A stretch of DNA of 64,000 nucleotides, taken from the NCBI GenBank assembly GCA_963995505.1, contig OZ023190.1, positions 62,001-126,000 on the forward strand, given 5' to 3'. The position numbers were made by a program, and so were the translations under genes. Positions 1 to 12,090 of the stretch are shown piece after piece (position 1 is the first letter of the stretch; each line of letters starts with the position of its first letter). The notes beneath the pieces were generated by a model. The model was not told the origin of the DNA. It worked only from the letters and a program-made list of their open reading frames with translations, and ran no database searches. The DNA is from Hypericum androsaemum (lineage: Eukaryota; Streptophyta; Magnoliopsida; Malpighiales; Hypericaceae).

Positions 1-235
1 TTGACTTTACTCCCCTTTTTCATGCATCGGAGGATGAAGTCACGGGTTGCACTTCCGAACTTCGTTCTATCTCCACCAAGGTAAATCTTGCATTTTTGGC
101 CATTCACCTTAAAAATTTCTCCATCTTTTCCTTCTAACTCGAGGGCTCCGAATGGGAAAACCCTCGCAATTTTGAATGGGCCACTTCACTTCGACTTGGA
201 CTTGAGTTTTCCTGTGAATAGTCTCAATCGGGAGT
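1..235. repeat. Left arm of a long inverted repeat
   Basis: The reverse complement of this stretch matches about 2265-2495 with few differences, including a 6-base indel near 190-200 (the right arm lacks one AAGTCC-like unit). Read on the minus strand it encodes the 3' end of a gypsy pol gene, just after the integrase. The repeat reaches position 1, so it may continue outside the window. Confidence 0.85.
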
Positions 236-2270
236 TGTAAAGCAAAACTTGTTGGCCCTCCTTGAACTCTTTTTTGACAATATGGGCATCATGTCTCCTC
301 TTCGTACTTGCCTTGTAGAGTCTAGAGCTCTCGAACGCCATGTCCCGAATTTCGTCCAACTCTTCAAGTTGTAATACCCTTCGTTCACCGGCCATTTTGT
401 AATCGTAGTTGAGGGTCTTGATGGCCCAAAATGCTCGATGCTCTAGCTCGACGGGGAGGTGGCAAGCCTTTCCATAGACAAGCTTGCAAGGCGACATCCC
501 GATTGGCGTTTTGAATGCCGTCCTGTAAGCCCATAAAACATCATCAAGCTTGTTGGTCCAATCTTTCCTTGCTCCCCCGACCGTTTTCTCAAGGATCTTC
601 TTGAGTTTCCTGTTGGAGAGCTCTACTTGGCCACTTGTCTGGGGGTGATAAGGTGTAGCAACCTTGTGAGTGACCCCATACCTCTTCAATAGGATCCCAA
701 ATGGTCGGTTGCAAACGTGCGAACCGCCATCGCTGATGATTGCCCTTGGCACTCCAAATCTAGAGAAGAGCTTTTTGATAAAGCGAATGACCACCTTAGC
801 ATCATTTGTGGGTGATGCCCAAGCTTCTACCCACTTTGACACGTAGTTTACCCCCACCAAGATATACTTGTTGCCATGAGAGGTTGGGAAAGGTCCCATG
901 AAATCCAAGCCCCAAACATCGAAGAGCTCCACTTCAAGAATTCCAGAGAGGGGCATCTCATTCCTCTTTGAAATGTTGCCGGTCTTTTGGCATCGATCGC
1001 ACTGAGCAACAAAATCACGGGCATCCTTGAAAATGTTAGGCCAATAAAACCCATATTCAAAGACTCGCGACGCGGTCCTGGTTGCTCCATAATGACCGGC
1101 GTACGGGGTACTATGACATGGCTCCAGAATAGTCATCACTTCATCATCCGCAATGCACCGTCGAAGCACTCCATCGCTTAAAGAGATAAGGCTCATCCCA
1201 CAGAAATAGCTGAGCATCCCTTAGAAATTTCTTTCGTTGGGGATAACTCAAATCGGATGGAATAATGTCGCCAACAAGGAAGTTGGCAAAATCAGCATAC
1301 CATGGTACCACCACATGATTCACCATCATCAGAGCTTCATCTGGAAACTCTTCTTGAATCTCACCATGAGTCTCCATTCCTTCGCTATGTTCTAGCCGAG
1401 AGAGATGATCCGCGACAACATTTTCACAGCCTTTCTTATCCTTGATGGATAAGTCAAATTCTTGGAGCAATAAAATCCAGCGCATGAGTCTAGGCTTAGC
1501 ATCATTTTTAGAGAATAAATACCTCAAAACTGCATGGTCAGTGTAGATGATCACCTTCGACCCAAGTAGGTAAGGCCGAAATTTGTCACAAGCGTATACA
1601 ACAGCCAACATCTCCTTCTCTGTGGTTGTGTAGTTAAGCTGGGCGCCCGCCAACACTCTACTAGCATAGTAGATGACATGAAGCTTTCCCCCTTTCTTTT
1701 GACCCATCACACATCCCAAAGCAATGTCGCTTGCGTCACCCATTATTTCAAACGGTAACTCCCAGTCAGGAGAGGAGATAACCGGAGTAGTGACAAGAGC
1801 TCTCTTCAGAGAATCAAATGCTTGCAGACATGGCTCATCAAAATTGAAAGGCACCTCCTTAACCAACAAATTGGTGAGCGACTTTGTTTTAAGGGAGAAA
1901 TTTTTTATGAATCTTCGGTAAAATCTTGCATGGCCAAGAAAGGCTCTCACTCCCTTGACCAAAGTCGGTGCTCCCATCTTCTCTATTGCTTCCGTCTTAG
2001 CTCTGTCAACTTCAATACCAGCTTTGGAGATCTTATGCCCAAGAACGATCCCCTCATCCACCATGAAATGACACTTCTCCCAATTTAGAACAAGGTTCTT
2101 CTCTTCACATCTCTCCAATACTCTGTCCAAATTGGCCAAGCAACTATCAAAGGATTCTCCGAACATCGAGAAATCATCCATGAAGATCTCCATAATCTTC
2201 TCATTCATTTCCCAAAAGATAGCCTCCATGCATCGTTGGAATGTTGCGGAAGCTCTTGAGAAGATCTCGT
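186..2270 (-). pseudogene. Athila/Tat-type Ty3-gypsy pol fragment (RT half, RNase H, integrase), broken
   Basis: Reading down the minus strand there is the second half of a reverse transcriptase with the FMDD active-site box (about 2190), an RNase H with the typical GDASD start (about 1735), an HHCC zinc finger (about 1100-960), and an integrase core with its aspartates in GLDF and ISDGG and its glutamate in GQVEL. The FMDD variant of the RT box and the overall sequence resemble plant Athila/Tat elements. The N-terminal half of RT, protease and gag are absent. A frameshift near 1183-1190 separates RNase H from integrase, and a TGA at 186-188 stands where related elements have tryptophan. After that stop the same frame stays open to position 1. 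The fragment is dead and serves only as a marker of an old insertion. Confidence 0.93.
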
Positions 2271-2495
2271 CATTGTGACTATTCCCAGGAAAACTCAAGT
2301 CGAAGTGAAGTGGCCCATTCAAAATTGCGAGGGTTTTCCCATTCGGAGCCCTCGAGTTAGAAGGAAAAGATGGAGAAATTTTTAAGGTGAATGGCCAAAA
2401 GTGCAAGATTTACCTTGGTGGAGATATAGAACGAAGTTCGGAGGTGCAACTCGTGACTTCATCCTCCGATGCATGAAAAAGGGGAGTAAAGTCAA
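2265..2495. repeat. Right arm of the long inverted repeat
   Basis: This is the plus-strand copy of the pol 3' end present in inverted orientation at 1-235. It carries the same TGA in the same codon context as the left arm, so the two copies descend from one already mutated sequence. The reverse-transcriptase segment joins it directly at about 2265. Confidence 0.85.
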
Positions 2496-3083
2496 GCTAA
2501 TGACTATAACTTAGCATGTTTTTGAATTATTTTAATAATGTCGTTGTCTATATGTATTTTTCCTATTACGTTTGTTCTGATTCGGTTATGATTTTGAAGC
2601 ATTGGTTCAAGCTTATGGGATATCTTTTGAATTTTGAAGGTCGTCTCAAGGATTTTCGGCTACGTCATGGACAATTGGAAGCTCAGCAGGGGTCGAGGAC
2701 GAGTTGGGAAAGTCTTTAAAAAAAAAAATTTTTTGGCGTGGCTTTTAGCCACGGCCGTGGCATCTCTCGGTTTTATTTCATCCCGTTTTTTTTAATTTCA
2801 AAATTCGACCCCCCATCTTTAGACCCCATTTTCGCCCCCCCTCTCCATTCCTTCCTCACAAACTAAAAAATCCCCAAAATTTTACTTAGACCTCTCACTC
2901 CAAATTCTCCCAAATCATCCCAATCAACCAAATCTTTCATTCTCTACACCCATTGTCCATTCCATCTCCATGTCCTCCTTCCCAAACATCTAAACAACTC
3001 ACCAATTCCATTACCCACCACCAAAACCCCAAATTTTCACCCTTGAACCCTAATTTTGTCCCAAACTCAAAATTTCTTCATTC

Positions 3084-4295
3084 CATGGCATTAAAGACTA
3101 CAAGGGCAAGCAAGTGGCGATTCAAGGGTTCGAAGCTCAACATGCACCTCCGTCAGACATGCACTTGCGTGGTATCAAGGATCTCCGTACACGTTACAAG
3201 GCACCGTTCTTCATTGCTTCTCAACAAGAAGGTGAAAAGTTCCAATCCCTCTCTACTATTCCATGGTCTTCGGGTTCTTATTTTGATCCACATTTCTTGA
3301 TTGATATGAATATCAATGACACTATTCGTGAATTCGCTACACATCTTAGTTGGACCAAATTTATGTTCACACCTATGCCTGGAATTGAAAAGTTGGTGCG
3401 TGAATTTTACACCACTTTTGCATTTGTAAACATTGAAAGAACCAAATTTCGGTGTCGTCTGAATAATTTTGAGTTTGTTGTTGATGAAGTTGTTATGTGT
3501 CAAGCTTTTGGCTTTGAGAAGGGTGGACTTTCTAAGCATGATGCCTTTAACGAACATACTTTCTGGAGATCACTTTCTGGATTTCATCATTTTATTTCAA
3601 AGAATTCTCCAAATAATTTGCTTAGAGACGGTCCATTGCTAGTGTTTCACAAATTCATGTGCACTTCACTGTTTGGCAAAACGGAAAACAACAAGATGCA
3701 AATCCGTGAATTATTTGTCTTATATTGTTTGAAGATGCAATTGAAGTTTGACACCATTTCGCTAATCTTTGACAACTTTCATCGAACAACAAGAAAGACG
3801 CCCAAACATTTACCCCTTGGGCATGTGATTACTGCTCTGGCTTTGTTCTTTGGCAGGCTCAATGCAACCACCATTCGGTCTTTAAAACCAACGATCGCAT
3901 ACATTACTCTGGATGGAATGAAAAGATCCGAGGTGGTTGCCTTTGATAGAGGCTATCTAATTTTTCTACCGACAACGAAAAGAAAATGATGGGCATCGCA
4001 CAGAGGCAAAGCAGGAGGTTCTTATGATGACGAAAGAGTAAAAAGGCACGAAGCCAACCTGGGAGCTACTCATGGCGGAAAGGAAGGAGCGGGACCATCT
4101 GGGCCACCTATGGATCGATGGGCCGAGGTGTTAGGGACGATGAACACGATCAACCACGCGCTCATGGTCCGCATGGATTCTCGGTTCGTACATATGGACA
4201 GGGAGCTACGTCATCAAAGCTACTACATCCGGCAACTAGTAGAGCGAACCAGATTCGACACTCCACCGCCACCACCATCTCCAACTCAAGACTAA
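3084..4295 (+). pseudogene. Athila-type env-like/ORF1-like retrotransposon protein with one in-frame stop
   Basis: One plus-strand frame is open from about 3084 to 4295 except for a single TGA at 3987-3989. The first part contains an LVREFY motif typical of a domain common in proteins of plant Athila-like elements and annotated as a putative plant transposon domain. The part after the stop is hydrophilic (Gly, Arg, His) and ends in a proline run (about 4262-4281), as these proteins often do. The position, on the plus strand after the pol 3' end at 2265-2495, fits the gag-pol-env-like order of Athila elements. No protein function can be assigned, and the product is not expected to be made whole. 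Assignment to this family is from memory. Confidence 0.7.
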
Positions 4296-5300
4296 GGGAA
4301 GTTTCCTAGCACTTTATTTATTTATTATTATTTTTTTTAAAGTTATTTTCTTGTCTTCGTGATGTCTTGAGTCTGATGTTCTCATGCTTGGTTGTTCATG
4401 CGTTTGTTAGTATAGTTTAATTGTTTAGATGTCTATGAGCTCCCTACACCTTGAGGACAATGTGTCTTCTAAGTGTGGTTCCACTTAGGAATCCGTTGTG
4501 TGTTTAGGTCTAGGTTGTTTTGTTAGGCATTGATTTGGCATGAATTTTCAAAATTTGACCCCCTTCAAAATTCTTTAACTTTTGTTAGAAGCATACTACA
4601 CACCTAGTTAGGAAATGAACTCGAGCACAAGGCCTAAGAACTTGTAGAAACCTCACCCTCGGTTGTTTAGACTAGTGGTCTCACTATGTAGATTAGACTA
4701 GAGGGTTGATGAGTGACCCTGTGAGGAATTTTGAGCCGAAGGAGGAGACAACCGTCTTCATTTATTCATGAGGTGCCTACATGAGTTCGGTTGATCGAGG
4801 TATCCTACTAGTACTTGATATGGTCTTGGTTGTGTGGTGTTAGTGAATGACGGGGACTAATCCTTTGAATTTGAGCCTAGATCTTTAGAGCCAAGAACCT
4901 TTTATATCCATTGCTTTGACCGATTGAGCCTAGCCATTCTTTGATCATATTATATGTATACCAACTTTAAGCCTTATATCCACCATCCTCCCGGCCTTTG
5001 GTCATCCTATCCGAGGACGCATAAGTTTACACTTTTTGGGAAATGATATGTATTGGGTTTAGTTGGTAGCTTAGTGTTCTTATGGGTTAATTCATTGGGA
5101 ATCTGGGTAATTGAGAGGCCATACAAAGAAGCCGAGTTTTTGCCTAGAAAATGCCAAGTTTGTGTTTGTAGAAAGAAAGAAAAAAAATTAGAGTTTGAAA
5201 CTGTCATAAGAGAAATAGATAGGGCCGGCGATGCCAGTAGAAAAATTAGAATAGTTGTCAATTCTTTTTTTTGGGAAAATAAAATTTATTAATATAAGTA
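4296..5300 (+). other. Non-coding 3' region of the Athila-type element
   Basis: No long ORF with recognisable homology. The run CCTTGAGGACAATG near 4450 resembles a conserved non-coding motif located after the coding part of Athila-like elements. I could not find a 3' LTR or a polypurine tract with confidence, so the end of the element is undefined. Confidence 0.45.
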
Positions 5301-6482
5301 TTTACAACTTGTTAAGTGTGGAATTCTCTCTTGCAATAAAATCGTGACAATTTTTTCGTGCTTCACCAAAATTCTACCGCGATAAAATCTAGTAGAAAAA
5401 ATCGTGGTAGAGAAAGAATACATAGACGAAAAAAACCTATTTTTTTTGGAGTAAATGTATTTCGGGTAAGTATATTATGGTCTATTCTTGGCGTTTTATT
5501 CTTGCATATAGTATTAGAATTGAGGAGAGAAAAGAAACAACATCGAGTTTCTCCAATAGAGAATTCTGTGTTTTACCTAATTTATCCAGAATTTCCTATT
5601 CCTGCATGGTTTTATTTTCTTTTGGAATATTTTTGCACTAACCAGATAAAATAAAAAATGCAATCAAAATGAGTATATCTGATGGGCCTGAGCCTGAACG
5701 ATGAGGCCCAGAATAGTTCCGCTTGGGGTAGAAACCATTAAAAAGGAGCCTGTCAACCCTTGACCCATTAAATGCCTGAATTTATGATATATATCTGATG
5801 GTATTGGAAATATTGAAGAGTATGTATGTATATATGTATGTGCACCAGCACGTGAGACACCCAAGTACTGGATTGATATTTTGAAGCCGCGTGATACTAA
5901 ATTGATACTTGGATTCCATATTGCACTATCATGTAAAAGAAATATTAACATGGAAAACAAGGTCCGGAAAAGATAATCGAACGTATGCTTGTAGACTCTG
6001 GTGTTTGGCTCTATACACCTTCAACCTTTATCCATGGCAAGTTTAGTTGCCTGTTTTATAGTTGAAACATGAAATGAACAAGTTTCCTAATTTTATAATT
6101 AGTCACTTTCTTGTATCACAAAACCATTTCAAGTAGCCCATTGGGTTAGTAGGCAATAATATCGACTAAGTACGTTTCTTACAAACTTTAGACAAAATTG
6201 AATCCGTCAATATTGTATTGTATTTCCTACCGAGGTTACACATACTACAAAGTTACAACCACAGCTCCCAGAAAATTCGAACAAAATCTTTTAGGACCAA
6301 AAACACCACAGAGATATAATATCAATGTAGATATGATTCGTCCTTCCCTTCCATGTTTCCTCTTGAACGGCCAAACCCGATGAAATCAGGAGGGGACGAT
6401 GGATGGCCAATCTGGTGCCGTCCGTCACAATGTCGGTTAGCCTCACCACGGAGGCAGCAGAGCTCACAACTGCTTCATCTTC
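5301..6482. other. Intergenic, with one unrecognised hydrophobic ORF
   Basis: An AT-rich 98-codon plus-strand ORF (5358-5654) is basic at its N terminus and has hydrophobic stretches in the middle and at the end. I do not recognise it, and nothing around it supports expression. The part near 6000-6482 probably holds the 3' UTR of the helicase gene on the minus strand. Confidence 0.3.
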
Positions 6483-9400
6483 CTAGTTCGGACATTCTGA
6501 TGCTCTATGCCCCGACCGCCCACATTGAAAGCATGCACCTCCGAAACTTCTGTCATTGCACAAACCAAAGTTTCAGGATTAAGATATGATGAGAACAGCT
6601 GCTTTAACAACTGAAATTCGAACGTGGATCATCGGAAAGGCAAAAAGGAAAAAAAAAGGAAAGAATAATGAGAATATATACCCATCCCTAGATGGTGGTG
6701 ACCTGGTTGATCTCCTATCCCCAATCAGCCAATCACTTCCACTGCTCCTACCCCCAGTCAACCAATCACTTCCACTGCTTCTAGAAGCACGAGACCGGCT
6801 ATTCTCATTTCTAGAGCTTCTACCGCCCCGTGAATAACTGTTCCCATCATAATCATCGTCAGAATCCCGACCACCTCTGCGACCACTTCCCCGACCCCCC
6901 ATGAGGATCGTAAAGATCTTTGGCCCCTCGGACCTCCTCTGGAAGGTCGATCCCTGCTTGAGAACTTACCATAGAAATCACTTGGGGGCCCATCATCCTG
7001 CAGTGCAGGCAACTGCAAGCAAATATGCAACGCTTCATTCAGCAACATTATTATATTAAGACTTCAGGTAAAAATATTTCCTCCAAACCAACAACATATC
7101 TAAACTTCCAACAGCTGTTATCGTAAAACCTTGGAGATCTTGATGATACTGTTTCCTGGGGGTAATTGAATAGTTAGTAATTCTTTGGCAATCTCTTCCG
7201 GAAGATCAAACACGGCTCCTTGAACCTGAGACAAAGTAATCACTTACAACGGAGAAAGCAAAACTGCCAATTGGTGAACAACAACAAAGTGTCTTCAGAA
7301 ACAAATACCTTTTCATCTGTGATCAAATGAACCTTTCCAACTTCATCAGCAGCTGCTGGATATACGTCGGAGAGAAAACCAGTCACGGATCTAGCAGATA
7401 GGAATCCCCTGGAGGCAGTTGGATCACGTGTCATCTGCAGCGTTACCCATCCCTGCAACCCAGGATATGTTGCAGCTTAATCAATTATAAAACTAGCATT
7501 GCCACAATTGAAAAAGAATCTCAATAGTATCAGAGAATAAAACTTGCTAATAACAAAACACAACTTTGCTTAAAAACTCCCAAGACGGCCATGCACCACC
7601 AGAACGGGACAGGCAAGGGTGTCTTTTTATGTAGCAGATTTGGTAACATTTCCAATTCAATCAAAATATAAAAAAGTTCAAGATAGGACAATAAACAAAG
7701 CCACTAGAACATCCGACCACCATCGTGAGGTCTAATCTTGCTGTGACTTTGCTATTTCTTCTAATATACAAGTTACAAACCATATTCCAATAATCAATTT
7801 GGGGGTCCATACACAAGTATCGTCAAATAAAGGTCATGATGCTTCAAGACTAATCCACAAGTTAAAAAAAATCTTGCTAGAAACAAAACGAGCTAGTACC
7901 TGGTCGTGACTAATAAGAGACCGAGACGAGGGTGGCTGAGAAAACCCACTCAAGTGAGCAAGGGCAGCAGCAAGAGCACTTGTTCCTTGTTCTTCAATTA
8001 ACTTACTGGCAGCAGGGATGAAAAACTTGATAGCCTCCGGGTGAACACCGTTAAGAGCAGCGACCACTTGCTCTGACGATGACTCCAAAACCTCTTCAAC
8101 CGCTGGAGGACTTACAAACTCGAAATTGCACCCCACATCTCGCTCAAGAGATTTGACTGTTCTTCTCTGGCTGCTGGTATACATCAAAACTGCAGTACCT
8201 TCCTTGCCAGCACGCCCAGTACGTCCAGAACGATGCACAAAAGTCTCCGGATCATTGGGAAGCTCATAATGGATGATCTGGGAAATGTTATGAAAGGTCT
8301 TAGTACATTGAGATTATAGATCACACTTCATAATTTACTTCCCACAATCACACTGCTGGGTGAAAAGCAGAGAGCGTGACATTTTTTGGTAGATATGGAG
8401 AACGCGTTACATTAATTCCGCACGATTATTTTGATGCATATAGCTATAATAGTAAATGTGCAATGTTTGGTGTTTTTAAATGACCCCACGCTGTAAATTG
8501 GTGGGGTTAAAAATCACACATGATCAACTACAATTTAGCATAGCTGAATAAATCTTACAAGATCGACATTCGGTATGTCAAGCCCACGAGATGCAACATC
8601 GGTGGCAACAAGAACAGTGAACTTTCCCTGGCGAAAGCCGTTCAAAGTTCTCTCTCTCTGATGCTGTGATATATCTCCATGCAATGCCTCGGAGGCAATA
8701 CTATTTGTCAACGCCATTGAGACTTCATCGGCATCCCGTTTAGTCTTTGTGAAGACGATTGTCTTCCCACCTTTTGCATAAACCTGACCACATAACCAAG
8801 CAAGAACTTGAGAATGTAAGACAGCTTACTATCATCTCAAAGTTATTGAGTCAATAGGATATATATTAGTGAACCAACTGCATTTTCCAAACCCAAGCGT
8901 GACAAGTTAAAACAAGAATACAACAGTATTAAAGGGCAGTGGGCAGGAGTCAGAATCATTCAAAGAGAGATATGCTTTAGAGGAACATCTATCAAATAGA
9001 AAAAGTCCCCAAAGCTAGTCGAGATATTGTCTTGTGGTAGCATGAACATTTATATTATGGTATTGTTATGTGGGGTATCACTTACCGCAGATGTAAAGCT
9101 CGTGATGACATTATAATAGAGTGTGAGAGAAGTTAAACTCAGTTTCAGACAATTGCAAGTTCAGACCTCAAGCATAAACTTCAACAAGCAAAAGTTTGAT
9201 TGCCTCATGAGACAGAAATGAAAGCCAACCGTCATGTTCCCTGAAAACATAGAAAGGTTCTTTCATAATATTTCTATCAGAAACGCGTGCAGTTAAGTGA
9301 CACTCTCCGAGCTGTATTCAAATGTCAAGTGGATGACAACATTATAAACCGGAAAAGAAATATTCAACACATACCGTTACAAGATCACTAAGGATAGTCC

Positions 9401-10474
9401 GCTTTGAAGTTGCAGTGGCTGAAATAGCATACAGTTTGATACCTTCTGCAAGCTTTTCTTCTCGATCACCAACCTAAGAAAGTATTGAAGCAACTTTAAA
9501 AAGCATCTATAAGGGGCAATCTATAAGGGAGATAGGATGACTTACCAAATCAATCTGTAAAGGGTCTCTCAAATACTTCCTGGCCAATTTCTTGACCCAC
9601 ATAGGCATGGTCGCAGAAAAAAGCATACTTTGGCGTGCAGCCGGAAGGTTCTTCAAAATGAACTCGACGTCCTCCTCGAAACCAAATGAGAGCATCTGAT
9701 CAGCTTCGTCGAGGACGAGGAACTGGACTTGTCCTAACTTGAGGCTGCTGCTCTTGACGAGATCGATTAGGCGCCAGGAGTACCAACGACAACGTCGACC
9801 CCGCGGGTGAGAGCACTCTGCTGGGAGACATAGGAGACACCCCCGTAGACACAGGCGGTGTTGAGGTAAGGTGCGGATTCTTGGATTTCCTTGTCTACTT
9901 GCTTAGCCAGCTCGCGAGTGGGAGCGAGGACTAGTGCTCTAGGAAGTCGAGCGGACCGCCTTAGGGAGTGTCCGTCCAGTTCTGAGTCCTCCTCGGTGAG
10001 GCATTTGATGATGGGGATGCCGAAGGCTAAGGTCTTGCCCGTCCCGGTCTTGGCGCGAGCGATGAGGTCTCGCCCTTGGAGGGCCGGGACTAGCACCGCT
10101 CTCTGGATGGGGAAGAGATGGGTGATGGCGCGCTGGTGGAGGGAATGGACGAGGCGCTGGGGGAGGCCGAGAAGGGAGACGTCGAGCTCGTCGGGGGAGG
10201 AGGCTTGCGGCGGAGGATGTTGGAGGTCCTCGACGATGGTCCTGAAGGCCTCCTCGACGGACTTGCTGGAGTTGGGAGTGGCGACCGCCTTGGGACGGAC
10301 GACAAGGGAATAATAATTCCCCCTCTGGGTGGCCAGCAGGCGGGGAGGAGGAGGAGGAGGGGCCTTGTCGGAGAGCAGGAAGACGGAGGATGAGGCTGGT
10401 CTGCATATGGGGAAGTGGAATATGGAGGAGGAGGAGACCCCCCCGCTTATAAGCGTCACAGAAGAAGCCGCCAT
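6483..10474 (-). CDS. RH3: Plastid DEAD-box RNA helicase RH3 (two single-base frameshifts as written)
   Basis: Eight coding exons: 9546-10474, 9375-9473, 8559-8783, 7900-8277, 7309-7452, 7130-7225, 6682-7012, 6483-6549. The protein has a Ser/Pro-rich N terminus like a plastid transit peptide, Walker A AKTGTGKT (residues about 141-148), PTREL, DEAD, SAT, the [10 protein letters not shown] motif VI, a GUCT-type domain, an RG/RS-rich tail and a final CCHC zinc knuckle. This order matches Arabidopsis RH3, which acts in plastid group II intron splicing and ribosome assembly. I chose the ATG at 10474 because it starts the transit-peptide-like stretch; an upstream in-frame ATG at 10609 would prefix a poly-lysine run read from the CTT microsatellite. 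One base is missing in the TPGR motif (9770-9775) and one in a G tract (6895-6900). Restoring one base at each place makes all exons join in phase to about 756 residues, close to the usual length. Without it translation stops at 9767. Confidence 0.92.
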
Positions 10475-10625
10475 CTTCTTCTTCTTCTTCTTCTTCTTCT
10501 TCTTCTTCCTAGTAATAGTAATGTATATGGTAAAAGGAGAAGAAATGAAATGAATAGTCGAAGAAAAAGAAGAAGATAAGGTAGGTCTAGTCGGTGCTCT
10601 TCTCTTCAATCTTCTTCTTCTTCTT
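10475..10625. repeat. CTT/AAG microsatellite in the RH3 5' leader
   Basis: An almost perfect CTT run (about 10475-10507) lies directly upstream of the RH3 start codon, with more CTT-rich sequence near 10560-10625. On the minus strand it is a purine-rich AAG tract in the 5' UTR. Confidence 0.8.
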
Positions 10626-10691
10626 AGTAATTCTAAAGGGGACTGCCTGAGTTGCCCTTCTTGCTGCTATTCAGGTTTTGTGTATTATCTA

Positions 10692-12081
10692 GCGCAAATT
10701 ACTCTTAAGTTTCTGACCTTTGGTCACTTTTCTTTTAGAATTTCTGATTTTTGAAAAATGATTATCCCGTCTCTAAGTTTTGATGATAATAGATTTTCGG
10801 GTCCTTAGAGCCGAAATATTTCTTTTATCCGGTGAACCCTCACTTGAAATAACCAAAATGTTCTCATTTACCAAAATGTTCTCATTTATTCCAATTAACA
10901 TCACAACAAGCAAAACGTCATCGAAATCCCTCCTCCTCCTCCTCCTCCTCCTCCTCTCTCTTTCCATCGAACCAATGGAGGCAGAAATCCAACAAGCAAA
11001 ACCCATCCCACCCTACTCCGCCGAGCGCCGCCGCCGCTGCCCTCAAGGCTATCTTCAAGCCCTCGTCGTTTACCAGAAAAACCCAAGCTAATTAATTAGG
11101 AACGTTACCCCTCGTCGTTTACCAGAAAAACCCAAGCTGATTAATTAGGAACGCTACAAGGAGAAGCTAATTAATTAGGAAACTGTGACCAAAATCAAGC
11201 GTCCATGTTGATTGGAATCCATAAAGCTACAGGGAGAAGCTAATTGAAAAATGGAAGAGGGAGAAAGAAGAAACAGAGGGAAAGAAGAATTGGAGAGGGG
11301 GCGCCTCGATAGAGGGAGGAGTGGAGGAATGCGAGGGTCGCTATCGTCGGGTTGGTCCCTGGCGGGACGGAGCCGTGTTGGTCGCTGGTGGAAACGATGT
11401 CATGTTCGTCGTTAAGCCGTCGTCCTAGGAGAAGAAGGACCAAAGCATTTTGGAGGACGACGGGAGGAAGTCCCCGAGGGTTTCAAGTTCGATGTCCCCG
11501 AGGCCAAGGCTGCTGCCTGCTCACCCCGTACAGACGGTGTCCACAGGAAATTGATGGTGCCGGCAGAGATCTGAGACGGTGTCCCCATGACTTCGCTGCC
11601 GCCAACTTGGCCGAATCTGCTCTGCCAACGACTCTATTGGCCGGCCTAGGGTTTAGAAACGATTCCGTTCTTGTGATTCGGTGTGAAATTACTTTCAAGC
11701 GACTTGGAATTGATCTATGGTTTTAGCTTGCTATAGGTCGGTTGGATCTGGGCGATTCGTTTCACCGATTAGATTGTCGGTTGGATTTGGATTTGATCTG
11801 TGCATTCTGTTTAGAATAGAGGAATCGAAGCTAGCGGCAGTCGGAGATCGGGATTAAGGTTAAGATCTTGTTGCTTGGACCCGATTCAATGAAGACGATG
11901 ATTTAATAAGGGAGGGACATTTTGGTCATTTTTAGTGGGGTTCACCGGAGAAAAAAGAATGTTCCAACTCCAGGGACCCGAGAGTCCATTATCATCAAAA
12001 CTTAGGGACAGAACAATCATTTTTCAAAAGTCAGGGACCCTAAAGGTGATCAAAGATCAGAGACTTGAAGATAATGTGCCC
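10692..12081. mobile_element. Non-autonomous Mutator-like element with about 125-bp TIRs and 9-bp TSD
   Basis: The left end (10692 to about 10820) starts GCGCAAATTACTC, and the reverse complement of the right end (about 11955-12081) starts GGGCACATTATCT. The two ends stay similar for over 100 bases, including the shared run TTTTGATGATAAT. TATTATCTA flanks the element at 10683-10691 and again at 12082-12090, a 9-bp target-site duplication as Mutator-like elements make. There is no transposase inside. The interior has a CTC microsatellite, a short ORF at 10975-11091 and leader-like sequence (about 11700-11900), so gene fragments may have been captured. A related terminal sequence occurs at 36395-36508. 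Confidence 0.88.
11062..11156. repeat. Tandem duplication of about 47 bp inside the Mutator-like element
   Basis: The unit beginning CCTCGTCGTTTACCAG occurs at about 11062 and again at about 11109, with only a few substitutions. The first copy includes the end of a short ORF (stop about 11089). Confidence 0.85.
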
Positions 12082-12090
12082 TATTATCTA

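Noticed and set aside
5664..5960. 98-codon minus-strand ORF
   Set aside because: No recognisable domain, no splice or leader context, in AT-rich intergenic DNA.
9891..10406. Overlapping long ORFs on both strands
   Set aside because: They are frame shadows of the GC-rich first exon of RH3.
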